DNA from: Mytilus californianus
Lineage: Eukaryota > Mollusca > Bivalvia > Mytilida > Mytilidae
NCBI RefSeq assembly: GCF_021869535.1
Contig: NW_026262712.1
Location: 64,164,100-64,228,099 of the forward strand
DNA length: 64,000 nt
Direction: 5' to 3'
Positions 13,195 to 25,290 of this stretch are shown in pieces. The position numbers and the translations under genes are program-made. Within the stretch, counting starts at the first letter, position 1; every line of letters begins with the position of its first letter. Under the pieces are notes generated by a model. It worked only from the letters and a program-made list of their open reading frames with translations, did not search any database and was not told where the DNA came from.

Positions 13195-13925
13195 AAAATA
13201 AGGAGATGTGGTATGATTGCCAATAGGCTATTCCAGAAATATTCTGTCCCCCCCCCTATGGAAAACATAAGAAGTAAAAAAAAAATCCATGGAAATATTT
13301 TTCACTATTACCAAAATTTTCTGGAATTCCAGATTTTAAAGCATTATAAAACTTAAATATACTGGAATTTTTTTCATGATCCTGTCAATTTGTCTGGAAA
13401 TTTTAGTGTACAGATTAGAAGCAATACCTATGGAAGACATCGATTTTATTTCTTTTGTCTGGAATTTATCTGTTTTTTTCTAAATGTGCCAAAATACTGG
13501 AATTTTATACTTAGTAAGTAACATATATGCAGCCGTAACCAAAAGAAGTGTGTTTAAAAGTTAAGCGCAAACAAATCCCTGACTAGAAGAATTGTTAGCC
13601 AATATGTTTACCAGTGTATATAAAGTCTTGTCATTGCAGACAAATACACCACTATCCCAGGAGAATTTGGATCCAGCACATACGTTTTTTAACCTCGCTG
13701 CATATATTTTCTATATATATATATATCTGTTCCAAGTCAGAAGCCTGTAATTTAAGTGGTTGTCGCTTATTACTGTATTTCATATTTGTTTTTCATTTAT
13801 TGTTTTGTATATCAATTTGGCCATTAGTTTTTCTCGTCTGTATTGTTTCACACTGGTCATTTTCAGGCCCATTCTAGCTTACTGTGCTGTGTGAGCCTAG
13901 GCTCCATGTTGAAGGCTGTACTTAA
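13195..13925. repeat. Fragments of dispersed mussel repeats
   Basis: 13198-13230 is the start of the family-A repeat on the plus strand (GGAGATGTGGTATGATTGCC). 13610-13925 is a related copy on the minus strand: TTCCAAGTCAGAAGCCTGTA, TTGGCCATTAGTTTTTCTCG, and TTGAAGGCTGTACTT at its edge. The 13614-13877 ORF is a by-product of this repeat, not a gene. Between them lies AT-rich sequence with repeated CTGGAATT words. Confidence 0.6.
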
Positions 13926-13926
13926 A

Positions 13927-14094
13927 GGTTTCATATAACAAGTGAGAATTGAAATTATATCGCTTGAGTTCAACTGGAGTTATTTAATTTCAATATAATA
14001 ATAAAGTAGCCTGTGGCGAGTTTATTATTAGTAATTAAATTAAATAACAAGAGTTGATATCAAGCGATATCCAATTTTCTCAAGTTGTTAAACC
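13927..14094. mobile_element. Foldback MITE (about 168 bp)
   Basis: The ends GGTTTCATATAACAAGTGAG and CTCAAGTTGTTAAACC are inverted copies. Inside, ATATCGCTTGA pairs with TCAAGCGATAT and ATAATAATAAA with TTTATTATTAG around a short GTAGCCTGTGGCGAG loop. Almost the whole element folds into one hairpin. No coding capacity. Confidence 0.65.
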
Positions 14095-14968
14095 TATTTC
14101 TGTTATGGTCTCCTATTTCTCTCAAAGTGTAAAATTAAAAATATGTAGTTTTACTTATTACAAATTTTTAATGTTAATTAGGTGAAAATGTCTAAACAAT
14201 GGGATTAAAAGCACAAACAGCAAGTTACTGGTAAGAATGCATATGGTAAAATTAATAGAGAGATAATTGATTTAACCTCTATTGGATACATTTACAACTG
14301 TTGTTATTACCACATCAAAAGATTCTGACATCTGATTAGTTTCAGACACTTGTGATATAAATAGGCAAGTTGAAAACTTGACCTTCATCTAAATTTCCAG
14401 ATTTGATCATATATAATGAAGCTTGAAATAGTGACCATGGTGACCTTTTTAGCATCTCATCCCTACCACTAAATAAATAGTAATTGAAATTGGATTTCCT
14501 GTTTAAAAATGCAAATTCTTGCTAAAGTTCACTTATGAATGCAATAATCATTCCATAAATCTTCAAAGATGAACCCCTCGAAAAATACTGATGTTTTAGA
14601 TATGAAATGCTTTTGAAAGAATACTGAAAAATTCCAATATCTTCATAAAAACTCAAACCACCCAATTTTTAAAGAAAAAGAACAAAAGTTGAAAATAGAT
14701 GTAATGTATCATTCATTACATATTATCATTCTCAAGCAGAAAAACTTCAAAAAGTATTCAGGAAATACTGGCATCTTTTTAAAACAGATACTACAATAGA
14801 TGCCCGATCCCATAAAAACCTATCAATAGGATTCAAAAGAAATAGAACATTGGTGAATTAGTGAAATGAGCTATAAAATTATTTGTATGAACATCACAGT
14901 TCCTACAAAATATTTCACTGTGCAGAACTAATTAATGACCATCATCATGTAAACCACACAAGTAAACT
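14095..14968. other. Non-coding AT-rich sequence
   Basis: I see no gene, repeat boundary or regulatory site that I can support. Confidence 0.5.
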
Positions 14969-16597
14969 CACTGCCTGTAACCGAGTACGGCAGAAAGTGA
15001 TTTTCCCCCGATTACAGTACTGATTTTCCCCGATTGTTTACTGATTTTTCCCGATTTTCCTATGTAGAGAACATCAAAAGGGTAATTATATATGAATTAA
15101 TGAAAATCTGTGTCAATAATTATGCAACCTTCAGTTTCATTCATACATTTTTATCATTGACCTCCCATGGGCAATATGGATTTTAATGACCAATCCTAAA
15201 AATAGAAACTTTTCCGAAGCAAGGAAGTCATGGGAAGTGATTTTCTTATATTATTCAAATATCTAAATGTTATTTCTCTAATTATAGAATACTTATTCAA
15301 ATGTGCAAATTAAGTAAACTTAGAGCTGGAAGTACTTTTTTACGGAGATTAGGAAAATACTAAAAAACATATGATTTCAATTTCTGATGTAGTGTACTGA
15401 TTGTCCACTATCAGTGTACAGATTGTCCCAGAGAAGATGAAGTTAATTACAGATTTTCCCCGATTTTCTCTTATAGTATCATAAGGAAAAAGGTTCATTC
15501 TAAGTTTTATTTTTAACTGTTACTTGCAAAAAATTATCAACATAGCTTTGATAGCTTTCTAAAAATGTCATCTTTGAAGAAATAGTAGCTCACCATCAGA
15601 AGACACATCCATCTGAAAAACTTGTCATTTGGAGAAGACTTGAAGAGGGTGGTGAAAGCTAACATACCATGCATTCATTCCAGAACTTCTTGACAGAAAA
15701 GGAAAAACTTTTATTAAAATACAAGATGAAAAAATTATAATTTGTAACTTATCAACAAATACACCACAAAAGATTATCAAAAAAGGCAAATCATCACAAT
15801 CTCTAACCATTTCAGACAATTTATCAAATTCGCCAAACTATGAATCCAGAAATATACAAACAGTAAGTTATGAACCCCAAGCAAGAAGAAACCTGTTTAA
15901 AGTTTCTGAACCAACCAATGAAATATCAATGAACAAAAAAATCTCTAATTCAATTTTATATATAAAATTGTAGAATTACAGGTTTGCAGGAAAATTATTC
16001 ATATATTCCACTATTTTTATTTATACACATGCCTAAGTGTATATGAAGATCCACATATTAGCTTTATTTTTGAAGGATTAGCTTTTTCAAAATCGGGGAC
16101 AATCTGTATAGGTATCAGGGAAAATCTGTAATCAACACAAGCTGATCGGGGACAATCTGTACACCAAAGCTCAAGTTTAATTGCTAGTTTTTTTCCCATT
16201 TAAATGCTTATTTTGTCCAAATTTCTACTTGCATTTTTCAGATTATTATATTTGAACAAAATTTCATGAAAAAAAATCTAATTTATATTCCCAGTTTTCT
16301 AAAAGCAGATTAAAACATATTTTTTTTTACTCAAATCAGCTACAACAGCATCAAAACAAAGAATAAGGAAGGTCATGATGTAACTTCAAAGCAATCCCAC
16401 CTCAGGATATCACTTACTAATGACTGCTGACCAGACAGAATAAATGATCTTTAACCAATTGATTAGTTCAAGCTACTTAAATTGAATAACAGAACTATAG
16501 TGTAAAATTTATCATGAAAAATCAGTACAAAATCGAGGAAAATCAGTACTATAATCGGGGGAAAATCACTTTCTGTCGTACTCGGTTACAGGCAGTG
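14969..16597. mobile_element. 1.6-kb CACTG-type DNA transposon, non-autonomous
   Basis: The ends are near-perfect inverted repeats of about 45 bp, starting CACTGCCTGTAACCGAGTAC and ending with its complement. AAACT directly flanks both sides (14964-14968 and 16598-16602), consistent with a 5-bp target duplication. Inside, the word GATTTTCCCCGATT and variants recur in both orientations near both ends (15000-15055, 15455, 16095, 16148, 16530-16565). Inverted GTACAGATTGTCCC/GGGACAATCTGTAC pairs occur at 15418 and 16150. Such subterminal motifs usually bind transposase. No transposase ORF is visible. Superfamily not assigned: CACTG ends suggest CACTA or Chapaev, but the 5-bp duplication fits neither well. 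Confidence 0.8.
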
Positions 16598-16602
16598 AAA
16601 CT

Positions 16603-17925
16603 GATATTCTTAGGACAAAATTCTTACCATGAAACACTTAATTCAACATTAAATTTTATTGAAATAGGTTGAAATAGTTAGAAAATAAAAAAATCAAAAT
16701 TCAAATTTAAATTAACAAATCAAAAAACTATAACAATTATTATTATTATTATACAGTATTTATAACAGCGATTTATATAATATTAAAATTACCCATAGCG
16801 CTTTGCAACATATATCCATTCACATATATAAGTATAAACAATAAAATATGAAAGCCCATGTTATAAAATCCTAAAACAAACAGATTTTAAAAATATTGCA
16901 TATAAAACTATACTATGAAATTTACTGATAAACAATAAAATTTATATAAAATGGGCATGGTAAAAATACCATAATAATAAATAGAAAAAGACATTAAATT
17001 TTTTTTAAAAACTTTGAACAGTAATAAAAAAAGAAATAAATGAAAAAAAAAAAACAAAAGGGGTGGTCTCTGATGAAGGTTTCCCTTTAACATGTTTAAT
17101 TATAAATACAATTCCGGAAAAAACCAAAACATTGCTACATAGCACAGTATCCATGAAAGGCCAGAGATATGATTTGCACCAAAATGTGTGGATATTGGAT
17201 CAAATTTTATGAAATTATCCCTAATTACAGAAAATGATACTTGGATGTTTAATTTGTACTCTAAATTTATCTTGTCAACTAAACAAATTGTGTCTTTTTG
17301 AATTAAAATGTTGCTTATTAGATTAGTGCTAGCTCTATAAGGCAGATACCCCACCCCCTCTAAATACACGTCTGCATATGACCCTGTGTATCTCTTCGAT
17401 TTAAATTATTGCAAGATATGTTTTTATCTTTAATTTGTTTATATATAAAAATTAATCAAAATTTGTTCAGGGTTCTATTTCTTGATTTACAAGAAAGCTT
17501 CTGTCTAAGTTTTGTAAAATTCCACAAAGGTTTGACAAAAGTTATTCAAAATCTTTCACTTATCTAAATGTTGACTGTGAAATAATATTTATTAGTAAAT
17601 TATGGAAGAATGGGTGGAAAATTCAAAATTTTACTCTACATGTCGGGTATTTATCAAGTATGAAGAAACTAATCATCAGTAATATTGAGAAGAGATAACA
17701 AAAAAAAAAAACAACTATTTTTTTCTTAATTGCAATGTTTTTGTCAAGAAGAAACTTCTGTCCTTATTCTTGAAATTCTATAGTTATTGATGTCTTAATA
17801 CTTTAACCCAATACTATATCTAAATAATAACTTCAAAAATGCCATTTATCTGTAAAATATAAAAAATGAAACAAATATTTTAAAATTTTACTCTTGATCT
17901 TGAAGAAGCTATTTATATCATTCCA
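16603..17925. other. Non-coding AT-rich sequence
   Basis: Contains a short (TTA)n tract at about 16735-16755 and diverged copies of the 12.6-13.1 kb repeat at 17470-17600. No gene seen. ORFs at 16908-17369 on the minus strand are unsupported. Confidence 0.5.
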
Positions 17926-18164
17926 GGGGCCTTAGTGCCCAAGAGGTCTAAGTATTCTAACTACTGTATATTTAGCATATCAACTATGAGGTTTTGAATC
18001 CCGCACATGGCAGGTGCCTTAAACTCCAATCATTATTGACTAATTTGTTAGTTTTCCTACCGAATGTCATGGTTCTCTATAGGTTCCTCCACCCAATAAA
18101 AACTGACCGCCACAAAATAGCACAATAGTGCTGAAGTGGCATCAACACCAATCATTCAATCAAT
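17926..18164 (+). mobile_element. tRNA-derived SINE
   Basis: The head resembles a tRNA gene with an internal pol III promoter: GGGGCCTTAGTGCCCAAGAGG (box A-like) and GAGGTTTTGAATCCCGC (box B-like), about 50 bp apart. The body continues to ACTGACCGCCACAAAATAGC and GAAGTGGCATCAACACC and ends in repeated AATCATTCAATCAAT, a typical SINE tail. The box B departs from the consensus GGTTCGAATCC, so it is probably an old copy. Confidence 0.75.
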
Positions 18165-18245
18165 ATATTAATCATTCCATAATGCTTTGACAAAGTTATT
18201 TTGAAGTCTAACAAACCACATTATTGATACCAGGCTTAAAATTGT

Positions 18246-18295
18246 GAACACCAGACCAGGGTTTTATCTACAAAAGACTCAACAGTGATGCTCGA
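18246..18295 (-). ncRNA. Degenerate hammerhead-like motif
   Basis: Minus strand: GAGCATCA CTGTTGA GTCTTTTGTAGAT AAAA, then CCTGGTC and TGGTGTTC. Stem I (GAGCATCA/TGGTGTTC) is kept, but the core has CTGTTGA for CTGATGA and AAAA for GAAA. It matches the layout of other PLE-type hammerheads in this window and is probably inactive. Confidence 0.45.
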
Positions 18296-18334
18296 ATCCA
18301 AAAAGTTTAATAAAAGGCCTAATAGATTATGTTG

Positions 18335-18396
18335 TCTGCTCTATGGTCGAGTTGTTGACTCTTTGACACATTCCCCATTTCCATTCTCAATTTTAT
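18335..18396 (+). mobile_element. Extremely 5'-truncated Naiad 3' tail
   Basis: TCTGCTCTATGGTCGAGTTG ... CTTTGACACATTCCCCATTT ... ATTCTCAATTTTAT matches the last 60-odd bases of the 3' tail of the Naiad element at 35074-38800. A second tail-only copy is at 55598-55671. It has no coding part. Confidence 0.7.
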
Positions 18397-18693
18397 GAAG
18401 CTGAAGAGCATTGGGGACCCAAAATTCCAAAGATATTTTGCCAAATACAGCTAAGGTAATCTATTCCTGGAATAGAAAATCCTTAGTTTTTTGAAAATTT
18501 CAAAGTTTTGTAAACAACATATGTTAGTGCAAAAAAATCTTAGTCCATTATATCAGTGAAATATTGAAAAACAATAATAATCTCTGGATGCTGTCCTTGT
18601 ATAGAAGAAGCGTCTGTCAGTTATTATAAGCAAAATTCCATGAATATTTAACAAAGCTATTGACTTAAATAAAAAAGAAATTAACCCAAAACA

Positions 18694-19275
18694 AAGGAGT
18701 ACCCCAGTAAGACCCCTTTTTGGCCCCAAAATATAGCAGTTTTACAAAATTGTTAAAATATAAACTTTCGGCTATTAATTGAAAAGCTAAGAATACTTCT
18801 GTTACATATGTATGGGCTTTTTTTTTGACAATACAATGCACATGTATTGGGTACTAGCATCGTTAAATCATGCAAAATTACTGCAATCTTTACAATTTTA
18901 GCTAATTTTTAGACGGTTTCCGTCAAAATGGAAGTGGCCGCATTTGTGTTCAGTCTCAATATTTAGATGTATGTTGTACTTGATGATAATACATAACATA
19001 TATAAAGGGTTGAGAATGAACACAAATGCGGCCACTTTCATTTTTGACAAAAAAACATCTGAAAAGTGACATTTTATGGCATATTTGATAGATTTTTTAT
19101 ATATATAAGCTTGAATTTTGCCGTCTTTAATGACTTAATCAGTTGAAATCTTTCACATCAACTAATTGAATCGACTGAAGAAGACACTTATGTGTTTAAA
19201 AAGTGCCCAAAATCTTTCATCAGATGTACCTGAAATTTGAGGCCAAAATTTGCCCTTACCGGACCTACTTCTTTA
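18694..19275. mobile_element. Inverted-repeat element with long inner palindrome
   Basis: The outer ends are imperfect inverted repeats: AAAGGAGTACCCCAGTAAG at the left against AAAGAAGTAGGTCCGGTAAG read inward from the right, followed by TTTTGGCC on both. Inside is a much stronger inverted pair of about 31 bp (18922-18952 and 19017-19048) containing AGTGGCCGCATTTGTGTTCA. No ORF of note. Confidence 0.55.
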
Positions 19276-19768
19276 AATGTTGATGACACTAGAGAGAAAG
19301 ATTGCTATGTCTAGCTTGGGGAACTCTAGTTGCAGGCTTGACAAATAGTAAATTGTAAAACAGGATGACTTAAGCATGTCAGTTTTTTTGTGTAATGAAT
19401 TTTTATAAACTTTTTAAATTTCAAAACTCATGTCAAATTTTAGACATCATTGTTAAGTGAATACATTTTCAGATTATTCAATTGGTAGGAGAACATTGCA
19501 TTCAATATCATCTAAAGTTTCATTCCAGTACACAATAAAAATATTTTTGTAAATAGGTTAATTCTTCAAACATCAGTCATTTCTCATTATATTTATTTTT
19601 CTTATCTTAGAAAGTGTTTATGTTTTCATATGAAAATAAAACACTAAACACAAATAATCAATTTATAAAAGTTCACATTGCCTTGCATTAATTTAAAAAA
19701 AAAAGGGGGGGATCTTCTGTGTGTAAATTCAAAAGTCAGTAAAACAGTTTGCCACTGATTCTGATAAC

Positions 19769-19928
19769 CAGTGGCGGATCCAGAACTTTTCATAAGGGGG
19801 CCCGTTGACTGACCTAAGGGGGGGCCCGCTCTAGTTATGCTTCAGTGATTCCCTATATAATCAACCAAAATTTTCCCACAAAAGGGGGGGCCTGGGCCCC
19901 CCAGGCCCGCCCCCCCTGGATCCGCCTA
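19769..19928. mobile_element. hAT-like MITE, 160 bp
   Basis: The ends are inverted: CAGTGGCGGATCCAG at the left and CTGGATCCGCCTA at the right. TGATAAC flanks both sides (19762-19768 and 19929-19935), a 7-bp match within an 8-bp window typical of hAT target duplications. The interior carries G- and C-rich runs (GGGGGGGCCCGCTC, CCTGGGCCCCCCAGG). I recognise it as common in bivalve genomes. Confidence 0.8.
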
Positions 19929-19935
19929 TGATAAC

Positions 19936-22639
19936 ATTCTATTTATGTGTAACAGTATTTTGCAATCCATAGTAGAGATATAGTACACAGCTGGTCATTT
20001 CTGGTCATTCATCTACAATATTGTGGTAATTAGACAATTTCCTGCTGTGAAGACAAACAAGTGTGTTTGAATAAAGGATGTATCAATTAGCTGTTTATTG
20101 GTAAATGTTCTGGCTATTTAGTTTGAACATGGAAGTATTATATTGACAGGAACTCCAACAAGCGGACTTCAAACGTTTATAGTGCGATGCCGCAAAATCG
20201 TTAAGTATCTGTTAATTAACTCGACTGTCTTATGGATGCATGGGTTCCGATAAAATTTTTGGAACCTCGTGAATGATCGTAATTTCGGAACATACCGAAA
20301 TAACCGGATGTGTACTTAATTGTCAAGGAAATGACACTTACCGACCATGTGAATGACAAATATAATGTCAGTTTTTACGGGTTTTGCTGCTTAAAAACAA
20401 ATAAAAAGAAAAGAAACGAAACGAAATCCCCGCGACTGTTTTCACCGATTAAAAAGACAAAAAAAAAACAAACTGAAGAGTAAAAATACTCACAAACCAC
20501 AAACATTTCAGTTTAAGTTACAATCAATTTTAAAATAGTAAGATTTATTCATGAGAGTGCCGTTGGCTAAACACGCGTAACTGTTATATACAAGTTAGGC
20601 TTGAAAATCATAAAATTCTCATGTAAAGTAAACGGAAAAGTTTTTATCAGTAATTATTATCGCGTTTTACTGCTAACTTTGACAAATATTTTACTGAAGT
20701 GTTTAATGAAAGAATTTCCAACAAAAATTTAATCCAAAAGTTGGCCGGGGGGGGGGGGGGGGGGGACGGGGTTAAAGAGCTTTGATCCGAAAAAATATCA
20801 AATATTTTGATTTATTGTTTACTGAAAGTCTAATGGCAAATATTTCATGCAATTAAACAAGAAACAAAATCATAAATTGCTTAGCACACGGTGTAAGATG
20901 TTTCAGAACTGTTAAGCTTTTAAACACATAAATAAATTCTAATTTGGTTTCCATGATAAAAAAAAAATAAACTGCTTAGGGCCCATCATGGTGATCGTTC
21001 TTTCAATGCATCCAGAAATATTTAAAGCCATCCGTAAAAATAAATCTGTCAGACGTCAGAGTAATCTCGGACTAGGTTGAATGTTTAAGGTTGTTTACAA
21101 CTTTGGAATTATTATAAAAGGTGTAACAATTCATCTGCATGTCTCGTAACCTGATATTGCTATGTAGAGGTCATCACATGCGTGTAATTATTAACCTCTT
21201 TTAGTCTTTAAAACATATTTGATAAATAAGTTAATAACATTTTACGATATTTTACGATAGAGAAAACCATAAATATTTGTGTTACACTCGATAAAAGTTT
21301 ACAATCTTTAACTTAAAATTTGAGTTATCCGGCACCATCCGGCACACTACACGCGCATCACATTATTTTTGCAAACACTCTACTTCAGAATCATGTAATT
21401 TTCCTAATCGGATATTTCCCGATTTCCAATTTCCAATGATTAAAACATACTCAACAAAACTAAAAATAAGCTTGCCCTCTTTCCGAATGCAGTTAATTTT
21501 CTTATGTCATTCTGTTAACTATGGACCGATTTTTTCGATCTTTTCAGCTTTGTTCTTCATTTATTGAACGGAAACAGGTGTTGTTATTCATGTGGCGATT
21601 CACAAATAACCACGGGAGTTTCCGTGTTTATTTACATTGGTAGGTAGATAAGACAATCGATACCAAATCACGTGATAAGACCAGCTAAAGTTAAAAGAAC
21701 AGGCGAAGGCGGCATCACAGATACCCCACAAAGGAGTTATCACGTACTTGACAAACTGAGTCGGAACCTTTTATTTTCTTAAAGAAATCAGTGGGATGGG
21801 AATGTGCTAATTTTTCGTTGGAGTTCCTGTAAATATAATACTTCCATGGTTTGAACAAGTGCAGGAAACAGTTGGGCACAAAAGTGAAAATAAATTTTCG
21901 CGCAACAAATGTAAGCGTGCATAACGTTATGATAGATGGAAATGAATAGCCAATCCGCAAATACAACCACTTAATTTGAACTTTGGAGGATGGTTGTCTC
22001 ATTGGCAATCATACCACATCTCTTGTTTTTTATCCTAAAGTATTTCAGGACCTTCATAATTCGAATTCAGGATATCCTGAAATATTTCATGACCTTTACA
22101 AATAATCGGTAAAAATTGATTTATTTCTAAAGGTCCTTCAGTATTTAAATTTCAGGATATCTTTAATATATATGGATGAGCGCGATAGTATTATATTTTT
22201 TTGTTCGTGTTTTTTATCTTATTAAAATTAAACCACCATGGCTGCCATGTCTAAAAACCATGTTACCTGAACATAGGAATTATATGAATTAATTGTCTAA
22301 TATCTAGAAAACCATAATATATAGAGAAATAAATCATTCGCGCAAAAAATGCTCAGAATATCAAGTTTTACTTATTTCCCATTTCCACCAAAATAATCAG
22401 ATGGGTTCTTTGAATGACTCCTTTCAAGAATACCCCCCCCCCCCCCCTAAAATGACGACTTTTGACTTATTCGCGATGTTTGCCATTTATCTCGAAAACT
22501 ATGATAGGTTGGAACTATAAAATAATCAACAATGCAAGATATATTTTTGACAGGTGAGCGATTCAGGCTATTAGGTATCTTGTAATTTTAGTTTAATGAA
22601 TAAACTCTTATCCGATAAATGCAGCAACATATTTTCTCT
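19936..22639. other. Non-coding sequence with homopolymer runs
   Basis: Contains a run of 19 G at 20747-20765 and a run of 14 C near 22434-22447. A short minus-strand stub of the family-A repeat lies at about 21985-22025 (GGTTGTCTCATTGGCAATCA). Imperfect inverted TATTTCAGGACCTT words occur at 22040-22150. The minus-strand ORF at 21715-22008 overlaps the repeat stub and is unsupported. Confidence 0.5.
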
Positions 22640-23702
22640 CGAATATATGAGACAGACTACAATGTATATAGAAGATTCTGAATATAGTCTACTATTTTAC
22701 TGTATGTCAATACTCTTATCTCGGAAATAAAAAGTGAGTTCTCATTTCACGGAAAAACATACGACCAACAGCTGTTTTGCAGAACTACAAAAAATAAGAT
22801 AAGTCCGCTACTGCCAAACCATCGGTTCCCTAAGAAACGGCTCACAATATATATACAGAGATAAGATAAAATGTATTTATAATAACACTTTATCATATTA
22901 CAGCTACATGTATATAAATAAGTCTGAAAAATTAAGTCTGATATAAAAAAAAAAAATTCTAATTTTTCTGTTAACACTTCTCACAAATCATTTTACGTAT
23001 TCAACTCACGATTATATGGAATGATAATTTCTGTTGACCTTAAACACCGTTTAAAACACGTACGAAATAGAAAACAATATTATGTATATAGATAAGACTA
23101 TCTTATAAATATTTATATGATACTTTCATCTGAATTAGTCTGGTTTTAGTCTGCAATTTTATTTTTATTGTCAGTACTCTTAACCCGTCAATATTTTATC
23201 AAAGAAAAGTATATGTATGATTCAGTGAAAGTGGATAGTTGCTTTGATGCTGTTGGTTTTTTTTTCCTTTCTTTCCGGAATGAAACCAAGTTTCTTGTAA
23301 ACTTGCGAAACTGCTGGCATCATATAAATAAAGTAATTGCGCTTTGAACTGAGCCTTGAGCAGTGTGGACAGAATAATGCATATATACCTCCAAACTTGT
23401 TTGTAAGACATGTAAAATTACGACACTGTTAACGGAAAAAGAAATGATAAGACCATGTTATTATTGTTCATATCATACCTCCTTCCGAAGCAGTCTGCAA
23501 TTTGACTTTTTATGTTGGTACTCTTATCCCGGAAATATGATGTAAAGAGAAAGTTTGTGTTGCAGGGAAAGCTGCGATGCTTTCCGTTTTCTCCCCTTTC
23601 TGCCCAAATATGACACAATATTGTTTCTTATATTCTGTACAACTACTCATATCATACCTTTTTAAATACTTAAACTTATAAACGGACAGTCGTGTGGAAA
23701 TA

Positions 23703-24175
23703 GATATAAGAAGATGTGGTATGAGTGCCAATGAGACAACTCTCCATCCAAGTCAAAATTTATGAAAGTAAACCATTATAGGTCACAGTACGGTCTTCAA
23801 CACGGAGCCTTGGCTCACACCGAACAGTAAGCTATAAAGGGCCCCAAAAATTACTAGTGTAAAACCATTCAAACGGGAAAACCAACGGTCTAATCTATAT
23901 AAAAAACGAGAAACGAGAAACACTTATGAACCACATCAACAAACGACAACTACTGAACATCAGATTCCTGACTTAGGACAGGTGCAAACAAATGCAGCGG
24001 GTTTAAACGTTTTAATAATACCAAACCTTTACCCTTTTTCTGAAACAATAGTGTAACATCACAACATAGAAAGACACACTATAAAATATCAACTGAAATA
24101 GCTTAACTCAATCAAAGGACATATTAACACCATTGAACATACACTGAACAAATAAATTTAACCTATGATACAATG
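23703..24175 (+). repeat. Dispersed mussel repeat, family A (long copy)
   Basis: Starts GATATAAGAAGATGTGGTAT and continues through CTCTCCATCCAAGTC, GGCTCACACCGAACAG, GAAACGAGAAACACTTATGA and CCTGACTTAGGACAGG. It is inserted in the repeat cluster 22640-27060, right after the word AAACGGACAGTCGTGTGG. Confidence 0.8.
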
Positions 24176-25150
24176 TAAATACAAAATAAATAAACTAAGG
24201 GAAGAATAATAAAAGTAACATGTTATATCGGTATGAAAGAATGATTCCTATATACCCTAAAAATTGCTTGTAAGACGTAAAACAAATACGACACAATTAA
24301 TAGAAATAACGATAAAACAATGACTATTTCTATATTAGATTTGCATGCGAATAAGTTTGCAAAAATGTACCTGCAATTGTACTTTTTATGTCTGTACTCT
24401 TATCCCGGAAATATGCAATGGAGTTATGTAAATATTAGTTACAATGATTTCGGTTGTCTCCGCTTTTTGATAAAATAACACAATACTTTTCTGTAATATT
24501 CTTTAACGTTCTAAAAGGAAAGTGGAGAGAACAAACTGACTCCTAAATACCCATAACTTTTTTTCCAACACTAAAAAAACACAATATAGTTAATAGAAAT
24601 ATCAATTAAACAATACTATAATCTTTTTTATTATACCTCTATCTACACTACACAAATAGTAGCGTTTATATCCTAAACACAATCCTGAGCACATTCTTGT
24701 CCCACTTTCTGAAAAACCAAAATCATCTAAACACTTTTATCTATACGCATTAAGCTTTTTGAAAATTTATGTGCCTAGGGATTGAGGGACTCAAATTTTT
24801 AATGTTTAGGAATTTTCGCGCTTAGGTATGTACACATTGTTTTGATTTCAGGTGTCCCTATTGATAATCATTTGAAGTTTGTGACGAATTGTGTCCGTTT
24901 GCACCTACACTATTTCTAGTGTTACAAATTTAAAACATAAACCCATTGAAATGTCCAAGATGATTTTGGACTCGCTTCTCATATGAATGAGTTCAAAAGT
25001 AAATGATTATGACGACTTATATTTCACCGCTCTGTCACATTGGTATCGGCATCAATATTTGCCAACAGGACCTCATTTTTCCTTTGTTTGATTTCAAATA
25101 TTATTTATTAGCAGCGACACCTATTCAAGGTAGAGGAATCATTACAAGAA

Positions 25151-25290
25151 CAATAGACATTACACGTTTATGATCTAAACACAATAGACATTACACGTTT
25201 ATGATCTAAACACAATAGACATTACACGTTTAGGACCTAATCACAATAGATAGGCATTACATGTTTAAAATCTAAACATGTAATGATCAA
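25151..25290 (+). repeat. Short tandem repeat, 31-bp unit, with hairpin
   Basis: CACAATAGACATTACACGTT plus TATGATCTAAA is repeated about three and a half times, the last units diverged. It runs into CATTACATGTTTA AAATC TAAACATGTAATG, a 13-bp perfect hairpin. A second small hairpin, ACATATTTAG/CTAAATATGT, is at about 25336-25362. Confidence 0.75.

Noticed and set aside
25151-25290. CRISPR-like array
   Set aside because: The 31-bp units are directly joined with no spacers, in a eukaryotic setting. It is a simple tandem repeat.
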